Positions 48,775-58,859 are shown, counted from the stretch's first letter. The stretch: DNA of 64,000 nucleotides from Tectiglobus sp965224045 (GCA_965224045.1 CBDCYD010000015.1:806001-870000); one strand, 5' to 3'. The notes: generated from the sequence alone by a model not told the origin. Translations and numbers: made by a program.

Positions 48775-49989
48775 ATGCTTACGGAGACCAGGCCCGATAC
48801 GCCGCCTGCAGAGCCGCGAGGCGGGGTGAGCCGTGCGCCACACGCGCATAGATCCGGTATGTGTAACAAGCCAACCCGTTTTGAACTGATTTCCTGCCCG
48901 CAGCGGCTCGGCGACATCGCGACCGACTGGATGCGGCTCTTTGAAGAGGCAGCAGGCCCGGAGCAAGCCTTTCTCGCTTACGATTGGGTGATGCGTTGGG
49001 CACAAACCTATCTGCCCCGCGCCGGGACCAGTCTGGCGATCGTGGCGGGCTGGCGCGGCGATGCTTTAACAACCCTGGTCCCGTTCGTTTGCAGCCAGCG
49101 TCTCGGGATCCGGCAAATCGGCTGGTGCGGCCTGCCGGTCAGTCAATATGGCGATGTTCTGGTCGGCGATGGCAACGCGGCGCAGGACCAGATCCACAGC
49201 GCGCTGGAGTTTGCGCTGGCGGCCACGCGCGCCGATCTGGTCAACCTGCGCAAAGTGCGAGACGATGCCCGGATCAAACCGCTGCTTGATCGGCTCGGGG
49301 CAGGAGCGAGCAACAATGAGCGTGCACCGTTCATGGACCTGAGTTCGGCCGCGAACTACGATGCCTACCGGCAGCGGTACGCCAAGCGCAGCCTCAAGAG
49401 CCGACGACGCAACCGGCGCAAGCTGGCGGAGCACGGCGCCATCCGGCTCCGTGTTTCGTGGCCCCGTCGAGCAATCGCGCAGCGCGCGGAGGCCGTCGTG
49501 CGTGCCAAAAGCGACGACCTCAGGTCGCAGTCAGAATTTTTCAGCGCGGTCCACAACCCACGTTTTGCAGGCTTCTTTCATGAGCTCTTTGCCCGGCCAG
49601 CGGATTCCGTCGAGTATATCTTGTCGGAGCTGATGGTCGGGGACATGGTCGCGGCGGCCGAAATCGGGCTGCTGTGGCGTGGGCATTACATGGGACACGT
49701 CTGTACGTTCTCTCAGAGATTCGCGAAGTACGGTCCCGGAATCATACTGATCGAGGAACTTCTGGCGTACGGGTTTGATGCCGGCTGGCAGCGCATCGAC
49801 CATCTCGCGCCGGCGTCGGCCTACAAGCAGTCGCTCTCCGACGATGCGGTTGGCGTCAGCGATTACATTCTGCCCGTATCGATGCGCGGGCGGTTCTATG
49901 CCGAACATGTCTCGGCGCGCGTGAAACCGTTGGCGGCCGGCCTCAAGACGGCGATGCGCCGCCTGCCCGCCGTCTCCGGGCGGCGGTGA
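48775..49989 (+). CDS. GNAT/CelD-like acyltransferase family protein
   Basis: The 404-residue protein has the BioF2-like (CelD-type) GNAT layout. An N-terminal half includes AFLAYDWVMRWAQTYLPRAG and IVAGWRGDALTTLVPFVCSQ. A middle segment SLKSRRRNRRKLAEHGAIRL is typical of this family, and a C-terminal GNAT half includes YGPGIILIEELLAYGFDAGW and IDHLAPASAYKQSL. Relatives work in cellulose, exopolysaccharide or lipid-linked modification. AGGAGAG lies about 7 bases before ATG 48775, so this start is preferred over ATG 48733. It may be co-transcribed with the JmjC-like gene. Confidence 0.78.
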   Translation: MLTETRPDTPPAEPRGGVSRAPHAHRSGMCNKPTRFELISCPQRLGDIATDWMRLFEEAAGPEQAFLAYDWVMRWAQTYLPRAGTSLAIVAGWRGDALTTLVPFVCSQRLGIRQIGWCGLPVSQYGDVLVGDGNAAQDQIHSALEFALAATRADLVNLRKVRDDARIKPLLDRLGAGASNNERAPFMDLSSAANYDAYRQRYAKRSLKSRRRNRRKLAEHGAIRLRVSWPRRAIAQRAEAVVRAKSDDLRSQSEFFSAVHNPRFAGFFHELFARPADSVEYILSELMVGDMVAAAEIGLLWRGHYMGHVCTFSQRFAKYGPGIILIEELLAYGFDAGWQRIDHLAPASAYKQSLSDDAVGVSDYILPVSMRGRFYAEHVSARVKPLAAGLKTAMRRLPAVSGRR

Positions 49990-50079
49990 GCGGAACGAGG
50001 CGTCCGTCCCGCCCTTCGAGGCGGTCGCAATGAGCGCTCACTCGAAATGTGCGCTCACAGCTGTCATCGCTTCTGCAGA

Positions 50080-50430
50080 CTAACGACGCAGCGCGCGGAC
50101 CAGCATCCAGGCGAGAAAGCGAATGATCGCGCCGACGATCAGACCCGTGAGCAAGAGGAGCATCGCCTTCGGGCCAAGCTCGCCGAGTAGTGTCGCATAG
50201 GCCCGGTTGGAAATCTCGGGCATCAGCGCTTCCATCCAATAGATGGCGCTGTCCAGTATCCCCTTCGACACCTTGACCAGCCAGCCAAACGTCTCGAGGT
50301 CATAGAGGGCAAAGTAGACATAGACCATGATCGCAAGGATCAACTCCAGAATGACCATGGCGGCAAACTGGACGAGAGCGAGAACGGTACGCGTAAAGAT
50401 TCCCATCGGACTGGCGCTAGCCTGGTTCAT
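50080..50430 (-). CDS. Uncharacterised membrane protein
   Basis: This 116-residue protein has two long hydrophobic helices, LALVQFAAMVILELILAIMV with YVYF and later AMLLLLTGLIVGAIIRFLAW, with an amphipathic stretch ILDSAIYWMEALMPEISNRA between. The C-terminus is basic. GGAGG lies about 7 bases before ATG 50430. Family not recognised. Confidence 0.65.
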   Translation of the reverse strand: MNQASASPMGIFTRTVLALVQFAAMVILELILAIMVYVYFALYDLETFGWLVKVSKGILDSAIYWMEALMPEISNRAYATLLGELGPKAMLLLLTGLIVGAIIRFLAWMLVRALRR

Positions 50431-50620
50431 TGTTGTGCCTCCACCGTTTGCACGCTTCGCTAACACTCAGTCATGTCATATGTGAGGCCTCAAGCCCAGC
50501 CAGGCCCGGTGCCGCTTCCCGGCAATTTCCAGGCGCGTCTCGCTTTGATGCAACCAAAGTGTTGCAATGAATACACTTTGCAGCATTGACGCCGCCGTGG
50601 CGTGCAGATACGTGGAGCGC

Positions 50621-51208
50621 ATGACCGACACCACCGCACGCCCATCGCCGCTCAATGTCCCGAACCTGCTGACGGTGGGGCGGATGCTAGCCGTGCCGCT
50701 GCTGGCGGCAGCGATGTTTTTCCTGGATGGTCATTTCGGACGCTGGGTGGCTGCATGCATCTTTGCGTTCGCTGCCGTGTCCGACTTTCTCGACGGCTAT
50801 CTTGCACGGATCTGGCAGCAGCAGTCGGAATTCGGGCGCATGCTCGATCCGATCGCGGATAAGCTGCTGGTCGGAACGGCGCTGTTGATGCTGATACGCG
50901 ACGGCACGATTGCGGACTGGTCGGTGTGGGCCGCGCTCATCATCCTGTGCCGTGAAATCCTGGTATCAGGGCTTCGCGAGTACCTGGCGGCGCTACAGGT
51001 CACTTTGCACGTGAGCGAACTGGCCAAGTGGAAGACGATCGTGCAGATGGTTGCACTGGGCCTGCTGCTTGTCGGACCGGCCGGCGACAAGTTCGGGCTG
51101 CCGACCAGCGATCTCGGCTTGTCATTGCTGTGGGCGGCTGCAATCCTTACGTTATGGACGGGCAGCAGTTACGTGGCCGCCGCTCTGACGCACGCCCTTA
51201 AGGACTAG
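50621..51208 (+). CDS. pgsA: CDP-diacylglycerol--glycerol-3-phosphate 3-phosphatidyltransferase
   Basis: This 195-residue inner-membrane enzyme makes phosphatidylglycerol phosphate. It opens LNVPNLLTVGRMLAVPLLAA and carries the CDP-alcohol transferase motif DGYLARIWQQQSEFGRMLDP with IADK, which matches D-G-x2-A-R-x8-G-x3-D-x3-D. Helices follow (LIILCREILVSGLREYLAAL, VQMVALGLLLVGPAG). GGAG lies 5 bases before ATG 50621. moaD and moaE follow closely on the same strand, a grouping common in Hyphomicrobiales. Confidence 0.95.
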   Translation: MTDTTARPSPLNVPNLLTVGRMLAVPLLAAAMFFLDGHFGRWVAACIFAFAAVSDFLDGYLARIWQQQSEFGRMLDPIADKLLVGTALLMLIRDGTIADWSVWAALIILCREILVSGLREYLAALQVTLHVSELAKWKTIVQMVALGLLLVGPAGDKFGLPTSDLGLSLLWAAAILTLWTGSSYVAAALTHALKD

Positions 51209-51259
51209 GGTCCCGGGCCGTTGGCGGACGATGAGACAGCCACCATCGGGAGACGCAGT

Positions 51260-51520
51260 TTGGCCAGCGTCAAGGTTCTATATTTTGCCTCCGTTCGCGA
51301 AAAGGTGGGCCGCGGCGAGGAGGAGTTGACGATCCCCGCCACGGTCGTGACCATATCCGATCTCGTCGCCTGGCTGCGCGCGCGCGCGCCGGAGTACGAG
51401 GCGGCGTTCGCAGCCCCCGACACCATTCGGGTTGCCATAAATCAGGAACACGTGCACGGCGATGCGGAAATCGCAGGAGCGCGCGAGGTTGCATTCTTTC
51501 CGCCCGTCACCGGCGGTTAA
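51260..51520 (+). CDS. moaD: Molybdopterin synthase small subunit
   Basis: This 86-residue ubiquitin-like protein supplies sulfur for molybdopterin via its C-terminal Gly-Gly, present as FFPPVTGG. The body reads KVLYFASVREKVGRGEEELT and AINQEHVHGDAEIAGAREVA. The start is TTG 51260, with GGGAGA 6 bases upstream, which gives the usual length; an in-frame TTG at 51221 lacks a good site. moaE starts 12 bases downstream. Confidence 0.93.
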   Translation: MASVKVLYFASVREKVGRGEEELTIPATVVTISDLVAWLRARAPEYEAAFAAPDTIRVAINQEHVHGDAEIAGAREVAFFPPVTGG

Positions 51521-51531
51521 GGAGTGTGAGC

Positions 51532-51990
51532 GTGGCCGTTCGCGTACAGCAGGAAGATTTCGATGTCGGCCGCGAGGTGGCTGCACTCAGCGGGACAAAT
51601 ACCGAAATCGGAGCGATCGTGACATTCACCGGAACGGTCCGCGGGAGCGCCGGCGGCACGCCGATCACGGCAATGCACCTGGAGCACTACCCGGGCATGA
51701 CGGAAGCGGAACTGGCGCGTGTCGAGGCCGAGGCCAATGCGCGCTGGCCGCTTGAAGCCTCGCTGATCATCCACCGCTACGGGGCGCTCGAGCCCGGCGA
51801 CAACATCGTCCTCGTCGTCACCGCCTCAGCGCATCGCCAGGCGGCCTTCGATGCCGCCCAGTTTCTTATGGACTTTCTCAAGACCCGGGCGCCGTTCTGG
51901 AAGAAGGAAGCGGGCAGAGACGGTGATGCCGCTTGGGTCGATGCGCGCGAGAGTGATGATACCGCACTCAAACGCTGGTCGAAGACCTGA
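51532..51990 (+). CDS. moaE: Molybdopterin synthase large subunit
   Basis: This 152-residue catalytic subunit converts precursor Z to molybdopterin with MoaD. Typical residues are GAIVTFTGTVRG, LEHYPGMTEAELARVEAEA, IHRYGALEPGDNIVLVVTAS with AHRQAAFDAAQFLMDFLK, and the lysine-containing KTRAPFWKKEA near the C-terminus. GTG 51532 is favoured because AAGGAG is 7 bases upstream; the GTG at 51526 is too close to it. Co-transcribed with moaD. Confidence 0.94.
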   Translation: MAVRVQQEDFDVGREVAALSGTNTEIGAIVTFTGTVRGSAGGTPITAMHLEHYPGMTEAELARVEAEANARWPLEASLIIHRYGALEPGDNIVLVVTASAHRQAAFDAAQFLMDFLKTRAPFWKKEAGRDGDAAWVDARESDDTALKRWSKT

Positions 51991-52029
51991 TCGTTCGCTG
52001 CTGCGCTGCGCCGTTGCCTACGTTCTTCA

Positions 52030-52578
52030 TTACACCAGTCCGCTGCCCTCCTGGGCGATGGCTGCGAGGATGGTCTCGGCAATACGGCGCGGCGTGGCAT
52101 CGATCGGAGCGACAATCGGCCATTCTGCCGGTGCCGGCTCTTCGAGGGTTGCGAACTGGCTGTCAAGCAGTGCCGGCGGCATGAAGTGGTCGCGGCGTGC
52201 TGCCATGCGATGGCCGATGACGTCGCGGTCGCCCTTAAGATAGACCAAGCGCACGTCCGGCCGGCCGGCAAGCAGGCGGTCGCGATAAGCCCGCTTCAGC
52301 GCCGAACACGACACGATACCCGGTCGCGGCGTCGTGCGGCATTCGTCGATCCAGGCTGCGATCGCGTCCAGCCAGGGCCACCGATCATCGTCGGTAAGCG
52401 CTTCACCGCGTCTCATCTTGGCAATGTTGGCTTGCGGATGGAAGCTGTCGGCATCGCGGTACGGCCATCCGAATTCGGCAGCAAGGGCCTCACCCAGCGT
52501 GCTCTTGCCGGAGCCGGCGACCCCCATCAGCAGGATGACCTTGAGAGCTTCCGGCGGATTATGGGAACGCGGGTGCAT
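52030..52578 (-). CDS. gntK: Gluconokinase
   Basis: The 182-residue kinase phosphorylates gluconate to 6-phosphogluconate. The P-loop is MGVAGSGKSTLGEALAAEFG, followed by PYRDADSFHPQANIAKMRRG and LTDDDRWPWLDAIAAWIDE, both family signatures, and CSALKRAYRDRLLAG. It starts 14 bases after the stop of the 6-phosphogluconate dehydrogenase gene on the same strand. The pair therefore carries gluconate to ribulose 5-phosphate. Confidence 0.95.
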   Translation of the reverse strand: MHPRSHNPPEALKVILLMGVAGSGKSTLGEALAAEFGWPYRDADSFHPQANIAKMRRGEALTDDDRWPWLDAIAAWIDECRTTPRPGIVSCSALKRAYRDRLLAGRPDVRLVYLKGDRDVIGHRMAARRDHFMPPALLDSQFATLEEPAPAEWPIVAPIDATPRRIAETILAAIAQEGSGLV

Positions 52579-52592
52579 GTCCGGATTGCCGC

Positions 52593-53567
<975 letters not shown>

Positions 53568-53605
53568 GGATCATCTCCCTGGTTTGCCCGTCATACGGGG
53601 CGAGC

Positions 53606-53690
53606 CTAGAGCAACCTGCTTTAATTCGGAATCGGTCCGGTTCCGAATTAAAGCAGAAAGTTGCTCGATTCTTTAGAGCGCGATCACTAG
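53606..53690 (+). repeat. CTAG-edged palindromic repeat, copy 5
   Basis: This compact 85-base copy has CTAG at both edges. It reads CTAGAGCAACCTGCTTTAAT, then the palindrome on TTCGGAATCGGTCCGGTTCC, then GCAGAAAGTTGCTCGATTCT, then GCGCGATCACTAG. It lies between gnd and the flavin reductase gene, 39 bases upstream of the gnd start. Confidence 0.88.
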
Positions 53691-53961
53691 AAATGGAACC
53701 ATTCAGCCGGGCGAGAACGCGAACATCCGAACCGGATCGATTTCGCCGAGCAGGGCTGCAAAGGATACAGCGGCGGGGTTGCGTGCACCCCACCGCTGTC
53801 TTGCGCCACCCCTGAAATCTCCGGGCAAGAGTTCTTGCTTTGTGAATGCTGACAAACGTAACGCACGCGCGTTGTCGTTCGGTTGAGCAAAGATGACCAG
53901 GGTTCGACCGGCTGGATCATATCGGGACCCATAGCGTGACAGGTCGCTGCAACGTCGGTCC

Positions 53962-54453
53962 TCAGCCCTCGCCCAGTTCGCTGAACCGACCGCGAAAATA
54001 GAGGAGCGGTGCGACGTCCTCGTTGGCGCTGCCTTCATTGACCAGGCCAATGAACAGCGTGTGAGAGGAAAACTTCTGGCGTTCCGTCACTGTGCAGTCG
54101 AGATGAGCTATGGCATCTTCGAGGCAGGGCGTGCCTGAGGCGTGGGCCGCCCAGGAGTAGCCTTTGACATTGAAACGGTCCTCACCGTTGAGGTCGGTCT
54201 GGCCGGAAAATATGCCGGCAAGGTGCTTGTGTTCCGCGCTCAGGAGATTGACGCTGAAGACACCGCTCGCCTCGATGGTGTCGTGAGCACTTGCGCTTCG
54301 ATTGACGCAGACCAGGATCGTCGGCGGGTCATCGGTCAGGGAGCACACGGCGGTCGCCGTCAGGCCGAACCGGGCACCCTTGCTGCCGGTGCAGATCAGC
54401 GCCACCGCGCCGGCCTGCTGGCGCATGATCGTGCGGAATAGATTTGCGTCCAT
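53962..54453 (-). CDS. Flavin reductase family protein
   Basis: This 163-residue protein is of the HpaC/DIM6 type that supplies reduced FMN to monooxygenases. It reads FRTIMRQQAGAVALICTGSK, then GLTATAVCSLTDDPPTILVC with VNRSASAHDTI and FSVNLLSAEHKHLAG, and CLEDAIAHLDCTVTERQKFS, with a late FIGLVNEGSANE-type strand. GGAGC lies 6 bases before ATG 54453. The upstream gene on the same strand encodes a flavin-dependent monooxygenase, so the two probably form a two-component system. Confidence 0.92.
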   Translation of the reverse strand: MDANLFRTIMRQQAGAVALICTGSKGARFGLTATAVCSLTDDPPTILVCVNRSASAHDTIEASGVFSVNLLSAEHKHLAGIFSGQTDLNGEDRFNVKGYSWAAHASGTPCLEDAIAHLDCTVTERQKFSSHTLFIGLVNEGSANEDVAPLLYFRGRFSELGEG

Positions 54454-54560
54454 ATTTTGCTCCGGCTCAAATCGTCGGCCGTGATTGTTTTGACTGCTCT
54501 TGCGAGACACACTCGTGCCGGTGTATTGGCGGGCTTGCCAGGCTTACGTGGGGATGTGCT

Positions 54561-55928
54561 TCACGTCGCCCTCTGCCAGTCACGGATCTGCGCGCGAGGA
54601 AGCCCGAGATTGTCGCGCAAGGTCGGCCCGGCGTAGTCCTCGTGGAAGATGCCGCGGCGCTGTAGTTCGGGAATGACCAGCCGGACCACGTCTTCGTAAC
54701 CGCCGGGCAGGTGCGGTGCTGCAACGACAAAGCCATCGCACGCGCGTTCGACGAACCAGGCTTCCATTTCGTCAGCTATATTCTTGGGCGTACCGCAAAA
54801 TACTGCGAACTCGTGGATGGTACCGCGACGCGAGAAGTTAACGAAATCGTCGAGCGTCGGATGTGCCTTGCCGGAAATTGCAACGACCCTGTCGAGCACG
54901 CCGCGCAGGCCGCCAATCGAGTCGAGTTCGTCGTCGGTGAACGGTTCGTCCATCGGCTTCGAGGCGAAGTCGAAATTGAGTACTTCGGACAGCAGTGCCA
55001 GGGAGTCGATCGTTCGCCACTGCGCCTCGATGATCTCGCGCTTGGCCTCGGCAACCGCCTTGGTCTCGCCCGGAATGATGTAGGCTGCCGGGGCAAGGCG
55101 CACATGATCCGGATTTCGGCCGGCGGCTGTGACCTGGTCTTTGAGGCCCTTGTAGATCTTCTGGCCGGCTTCCTTCGTCTGGAAGATCGCGAACACCAGT
55201 TCGCCCCAGTGCGCTGCGAACTGCTGGCCGCGGCCGGATTGGCCGGCCTGGATGATGACCGGCCGGCCCTGTGGTGTGCGCGGCACCGGGAAGGGCCCGC
55301 GCGAGTTAAACCACCGGCCGGCGTGATCAAGCCTGTGGACCTTGTCGGCATGCGCAAATTTGCCGGCCTGCTTGTCGACGATCAGCGCATCGTCGTCCCA
55401 ACTGTCCCAATGGCCAAGGACGACTTCCATAAACTCATCCGCCTTGTCGTAGCGCAGGTCGTGCGGCGGGTGTTCCTTCTCGCCGAAATTCTGCGCTTCG
55501 GACGTGTTGAGCGAAGTCACAACATTCCATGCGACGCGACCGCCGAGCATGTGGTCCATCGTTGCGAACACGCGGGCGACGTGAAACGGTTCGTAGTACG
55601 TGGTGGAGTAGGTCGCGCCAAGGCCGAGGCGCTCGGTCGCCTGGCCGATGATCATGACCAGCGTACAGGGGTCCATCTTGACGACCCGGACACCGTTCTC
55701 GACAGCCGCTCGATGATCGTTGCCGAGGATGTCGGGCATCGCAAGACGATCGTCGAAAAAGGCGAGGTGGAACTTGCCGACTTCGAGCGCACGGCCGATC
55801 CTGGCGTAGTACTCCGGGCTTAGAAAATCGGAATGGGATGCCGGGTGGCGCCACGAACCGACGTAATTCGAGCAGTTCTGAGCCTGCAGAAAGCCGATCA
55901 GAACCATCTGGCCACGATCATCTGCCAT
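54561..55928 (-). CDS. LLM-class FMN-dependent monooxygenase (NtaA/SnaA/DszA type)
   Basis: This 455-residue bacterial-luciferase-fold enzyme uses reduced FMN. Family residues include HPASHSDFLSPEYYARIGRA, LGLGATYSTTYYEPFHVARV, ATMDHMLGGRVAWNVVTSLN, then NFGEKEHPPHDLRYDKADEF, and QAGQSGRGQQFAAHWGELVF. Members degrade nitrilotriacetate, dibenzothiophene sulfone and similar compounds; the substrate is unknown. The flavin reductase gene follows 107 bases downstream on the same strand and is the likely FMNH2 donor. Confidence 0.93.
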   Translation of the reverse strand: MADDRGQMVLIGFLQAQNCSNYVGSWRHPASHSDFLSPEYYARIGRALEVGKFHLAFFDDRLAMPDILGNDHRAAVENGVRVVKMDPCTLVMIIGQATERLGLGATYSTTYYEPFHVARVFATMDHMLGGRVAWNVVTSLNTSEAQNFGEKEHPPHDLRYDKADEFMEVVLGHWDSWDDDALIVDKQAGKFAHADKVHRLDHAGRWFNSRGPFPVPRTPQGRPVIIQAGQSGRGQQFAAHWGELVFAIFQTKEAGQKIYKGLKDQVTAAGRNPDHVRLAPAAYIIPGETKAVAEAKREIIEAQWRTIDSLALLSEVLNFDFASKPMDEPFTDDELDSIGGLRGVLDRVVAISGKAHPTLDDFVNFSRRGTIHEFAVFCGTPKNIADEMEAWFVERACDGFVVAAPHLPGGYEDVVRLVIPELQRRGIFHEDYAGPTLRDNLGLPRAQIRDWQRAT

Positions 55929-56058
55929 GTTGTCCGGGCCTCTCTTTCAACCGCCGAAACGGTCGACGGTCAATCGCAACCTCGCGTTGGATGATGACCG
56001 ATGCCGTCGGAAGTTCAAATCCAATGGCTGATGAATTGGCGCGCTTTTCGCCGCGCGA

Positions 56059-57693
56059 TCAAACCCGCCGCCAGCGAAAGTCCGCGAGGATTTCGCGCGC
56101 GCTGTTGTGGCCGGGCGCGCCTGTGACACCGCCGCCGGGATGGGCGCCCGAACCACACAGGTAGAGCCCCGGCAAACCCAGGCGATAGTTGGCATGGCCG
56201 AGTACCGGGCGCAGCGAAAACATCTGGTCTAGGCCCAGTTGGCCGTGAAAGATATCTCCATCTACGAGCCCGAAACGGTGTTCGAGATCGAGCGGGCTCA
56301 GAATCTGGCGGGCAATGATGCTGTCGGCAAAGTTCGGCGCGTACTGGGTGACGGTCGCGACGACGAGATCGGCAAAGCGTTGCTTTTCGGCCGGGTCCGC
56401 CCAGCTGCGTGGTGCAGGCAGGTGCGGCGAGACGTGCTGAACGAAAAGGCTGGCCACGTGGCGGCCTTGTGGTGCCAACGTGTCATCGAGTGTCGACGGG
56501 ATCAGCATTTCGATGATCGGGGCAGCCGACCAGCCGTCACGCCGGGCATCGAGATAGGCCTGTTCGAGATAGTCGAGGCCGGGGCCGATGATGATGCCTG
56601 CACCATGGTGATCCTGGCAATGCGTCCCCGGTCGGCCGGTAAAATCCGGCAACGCACCGAGGGCAACGTTCATTCGGAAGGTTCCGGACCCGCTCTTGAT
56701 GTGCGTGAAGCGCCGACTGACATCCGGTGCGACAGTGTTTGCCGGAATCAGGTCGCGGAACAGTAGTTTTGGCGGCACATTGACGGCGACCGCGCGTGCA
56801 TTGATGCGCGCGCCCGACGCCAGTAGCAGGCCGTCGACGCGGCCGTCGTGCACCTCGACGCGGGCAACCTCGGCATTGGTCCGGATTTCAGCGCCGGCGG
56901 CCTCGGCAGACCGCGCCATCGCCTGCGTGATCGCGCCCATGCCGCCGACCGCATGTCCCCAGACGCCAGACTTGCCGTTCACCTCGCCAAAGCAGTGATG
57001 CAACACCACATAGGCTGTTCCCGGTGTCGACGGCGCCGCGAAGGCGCCGACAATGCCGTCAAACCCGAATGCGCCCTTGACGATGTCACTCTCGAACCAG
57101 CCGTCCAGGAAATCGGCAGCGCTCTTCGTGAAGAGGTCGGACAGAGTCCGCTGCGTTTCGATCGGGGCTGCTGTCAGCCGTCTTGCAATGCGGCCGGCGC
57201 GCAGCATATCGAGCAATCCCGCGCCTGCATTGGGCGGCGTTTTCAGAACCAATTCGCGCAGCAGGCCGGCGGCCTGTTCAAGGGCGTCGTCGTAGTCGCC
57301 AAGGCGGGCGGCGTCGTGCGCCGAGATTGCCGCGATCGCCGCTCGCCGTGCCGCGCAGCCATAGGGCAGGACCAGTCCCGGCGCGTCAACGAGCGGCCAG
57401 AAATTGGCGACAGGGCGCTCGACGATCTTGAGTCCGTGGCGGGCAAGTTCAAGGTCGGCGATCACCTTGGGGTTGAGCAAGCTCACGGTATAGGCGGCAA
57501 CCGAATTGCGGAAACCTGGGTGGAATTCCTCGGTTTGTGCGGCACCGCCAACCACCGGATTTTTTTCCAAGACAACGATGCGCAGTCCGGCACGGGCCAG
57601 ATATGCGGCGCAGGTCAAGCCGTTGTGGCCGCCGCCGAGAATTGCGACGTCGTAATCGGTGCTCGTCGTGCGGGGCAAAGCGAACGCAGTCAT
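56059..57693 (-). CDS. FAD-dependent amine-oxidase/phytoene-desaturase-like oxidoreductase
   Basis: This 544-residue protein starts with an FAD-binding beta-alpha-beta fold, DYDVAILGGGHNGLTCAAYL with ARAGLRIVVLEKN and VGGAAQTEEFHPGFRNS. It continues with the second FAD contact, ARVEVHDGRVDGLLLASGAR, and ends GLYLCGSGAHPGGGVTGAPG with HNSAREIL, as in the CrtI/PYROXD2-like group. Substrate unknown; a carotenoid role is unlikely without neighbouring crt genes. The start ATG 57693 opens the conserved fold. The in-frame extension to 58002 runs into the opposing dehydrogenase gene and is not used. Confidence 0.9.
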   Translation of the reverse strand: MTAFALPRTTSTDYDVAILGGGHNGLTCAAYLARAGLRIVVLEKNPVVGGAAQTEEFHPGFRNSVAAYTVSLLNPKVIADLELARHGLKIVERPVANFWPLVDAPGLVLPYGCAARRAAIAAISAHDAARLGDYDDALEQAAGLLRELVLKTPPNAGAGLLDMLRAGRIARRLTAAPIETQRTLSDLFTKSAADFLDGWFESDIVKGAFGFDGIVGAFAAPSTPGTAYVVLHHCFGEVNGKSGVWGHAVGGMGAITQAMARSAEAAGAEIRTNAEVARVEVHDGRVDGLLLASGARINARAVAVNVPPKLLFRDLIPANTVAPDVSRRFTHIKSGSGTFRMNVALGALPDFTGRPGTHCQDHHGAGIIIGPGLDYLEQAYLDARRDGWSAAPIIEMLIPSTLDDTLAPQGRHVASLFVQHVSPHLPAPRSWADPAEKQRFADLVVATVTQYAPNFADSIIARQILSPLDLEHRFGLVDGDIFHGQLGLDQMFSLRPVLGHANYRLGLPGLYLCGSGAHPGGGVTGAPGHNSAREILADFRWRRV

Positions 57694-57809
57694 GCGATGG
57701 TTGTCGCCCCGATCGCGGCAATCCGCAACGCCTGTCGCGAAGTTTCGTTGATGCCGGCGCGGACGCAGTGTTACGAGTGGCAAACGCTGCACAACCGCTG
57801 GAGGGAACG

Positions 57810-58784
57810 ATGACAAAGCCGCCGCTGCTGATGACTGCCGAATTGATGGAAATGAAGGCCGAACAGCTCGATGCCGAATTCGAGGTCCATCGCTATCACA
57901 GCGCCGGCGACAAGGCGGCAATGCTGGCCGACGTTGGCGACAGGATCGAGGCCATTGCGTCCGGCGGACATGCAATCTGGGTCGACGCGGATCTGATCTC
58001 AAAACTCCCTAATTTGAAGATCATCGGGCATTTCGGGGTCGGCTACGATATGGTTGATACGGCCGCCGCCAAGGCTCGCGGAATCGTGGTGACCAACACA
58101 CCGGACGTGCTGACCGAAGAAGTTGCAGATACTGCGCTCGGCCTGCTGATCATGACCGTGCGCGAACTGGGCCAGGCGGAGCAGTATCTACGCGCCGGAC
58201 ACTGGGATACAAGCGGAGACTATCGGTTGACGCCGGCAACGCTGCGCGACCGCTCCGTCGGCATCGTCGGGCTGGGGCGGATCGGCAAGGCGATTGCAAA
58301 GCGTTGCGAGGCTTTCGGCCTGGACATCTCTTATTTCGGGCGCAGCGAACAAAAAGAGGTGCCCTATGCCTACCATGCGAGCGCCGTTGAACTGGCGCGT
58401 GCGGTCGATACGCTGATCGTGGTCACGCCGGGCACGGCGGAAACCAAGAACCTGATCAACGCCGACGTGCTGGCCGCACTTGGCGAGCGCGGTGTCGTGA
58501 TCAATATCTCGCGCGGATCAGTGGTGGATGAGACCGCCTTGATGGCGGCGCTGCGGAACCGCACGATTTTCGCTGCCGGCCTCGACGTGATGTGGGATGA
58601 GCCGCACATCAATCCGGAATTGATGAAGATCGACAATCTCGTGTTGTTGCCGCATGTCGGCTCGGCATCGCTCTACACGCGTCAGGCGATGGCTCAGATG
58701 GTTGTCGACAACCTCATTGCCTACAAGAACGGTAAGGATCCGTTAACACCTGTCCCGGAAACACCGTTCAGTAGCTGGAGTTAA
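57810..58784 (+). CDS. D-2-hydroxyacid dehydrogenase (glyoxylate/hydroxypyruvate reductase-like)
   Basis: The 324-residue NAD(P) enzyme has the standard two-domain form. The NAD loop is VGIVGLGRIGKAIAKRCEAF. The catalytic Arg lies in VVINISRGSVVDETALMAAL, the Glu in LDVMWDEPHINPEL, and the His in LVLLPHVGSASLYTRQAMAQ. EVADTALGLLIMTVRELGQA precedes the NAD domain. It probably reduces glyoxylate, hydroxypyruvate or another 2-oxo acid. GGAGGG lies about 4 bases before ATG 57810. It is divergent from the FAD oxidoreductase with a 116-base gap. Confidence 0.92.
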   Translation: MTKPPLLMTAELMEMKAEQLDAEFEVHRYHSAGDKAAMLADVGDRIEAIASGGHAIWVDADLISKLPNLKIIGHFGVGYDMVDTAAAKARGIVVTNTPDVLTEEVADTALGLLIMTVRELGQAEQYLRAGHWDTSGDYRLTPATLRDRSVGIVGLGRIGKAIAKRCEAFGLDISYFGRSEQKEVPYAYHASAVELARAVDTLIVVTPGTAETKNLINADVLAALGERGVVINISRGSVVDETALMAALRNRTIFAAGLDVMWDEPHINPELMKIDNLVLLPHVGSASLYTRQAMAQMVVDNLIAYKNGKDPLTPVPETPFSSWS

Positions 58785-58796
58785 TCCCCTGGCCTG

Positions 58797-58859
58797 GGAA
58801 CGTTGGGGAAAACCAACTGTTCACACCTTGCGAATCCCAGCGTTTAGCGAACCATTAAC
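58797..58859 (+). promoter_or_regulatory. Candidate EcfG-type promoter and CtrA-like site
   Basis: GGAAC (58797-58801), 16 bases, then TGTT (58818-58821) is close to the alphaproteobacterial general-stress sigma consensus GGAAC-N16/17-CGTT. Further on, TTAG-N7-TTAAC (58844-58859) is one base off the CtrA site. Both lie upstream of the small membrane gene at 58926. Both matches are imperfect. Confidence 0.3.

Noticed and set aside
57694..58002. 103-codon extension of the FAD oxidoreductase
   Set aside because: It would overlap the divergent dehydrogenase gene, and the FAD-binding fold begins right after ATG 57693.
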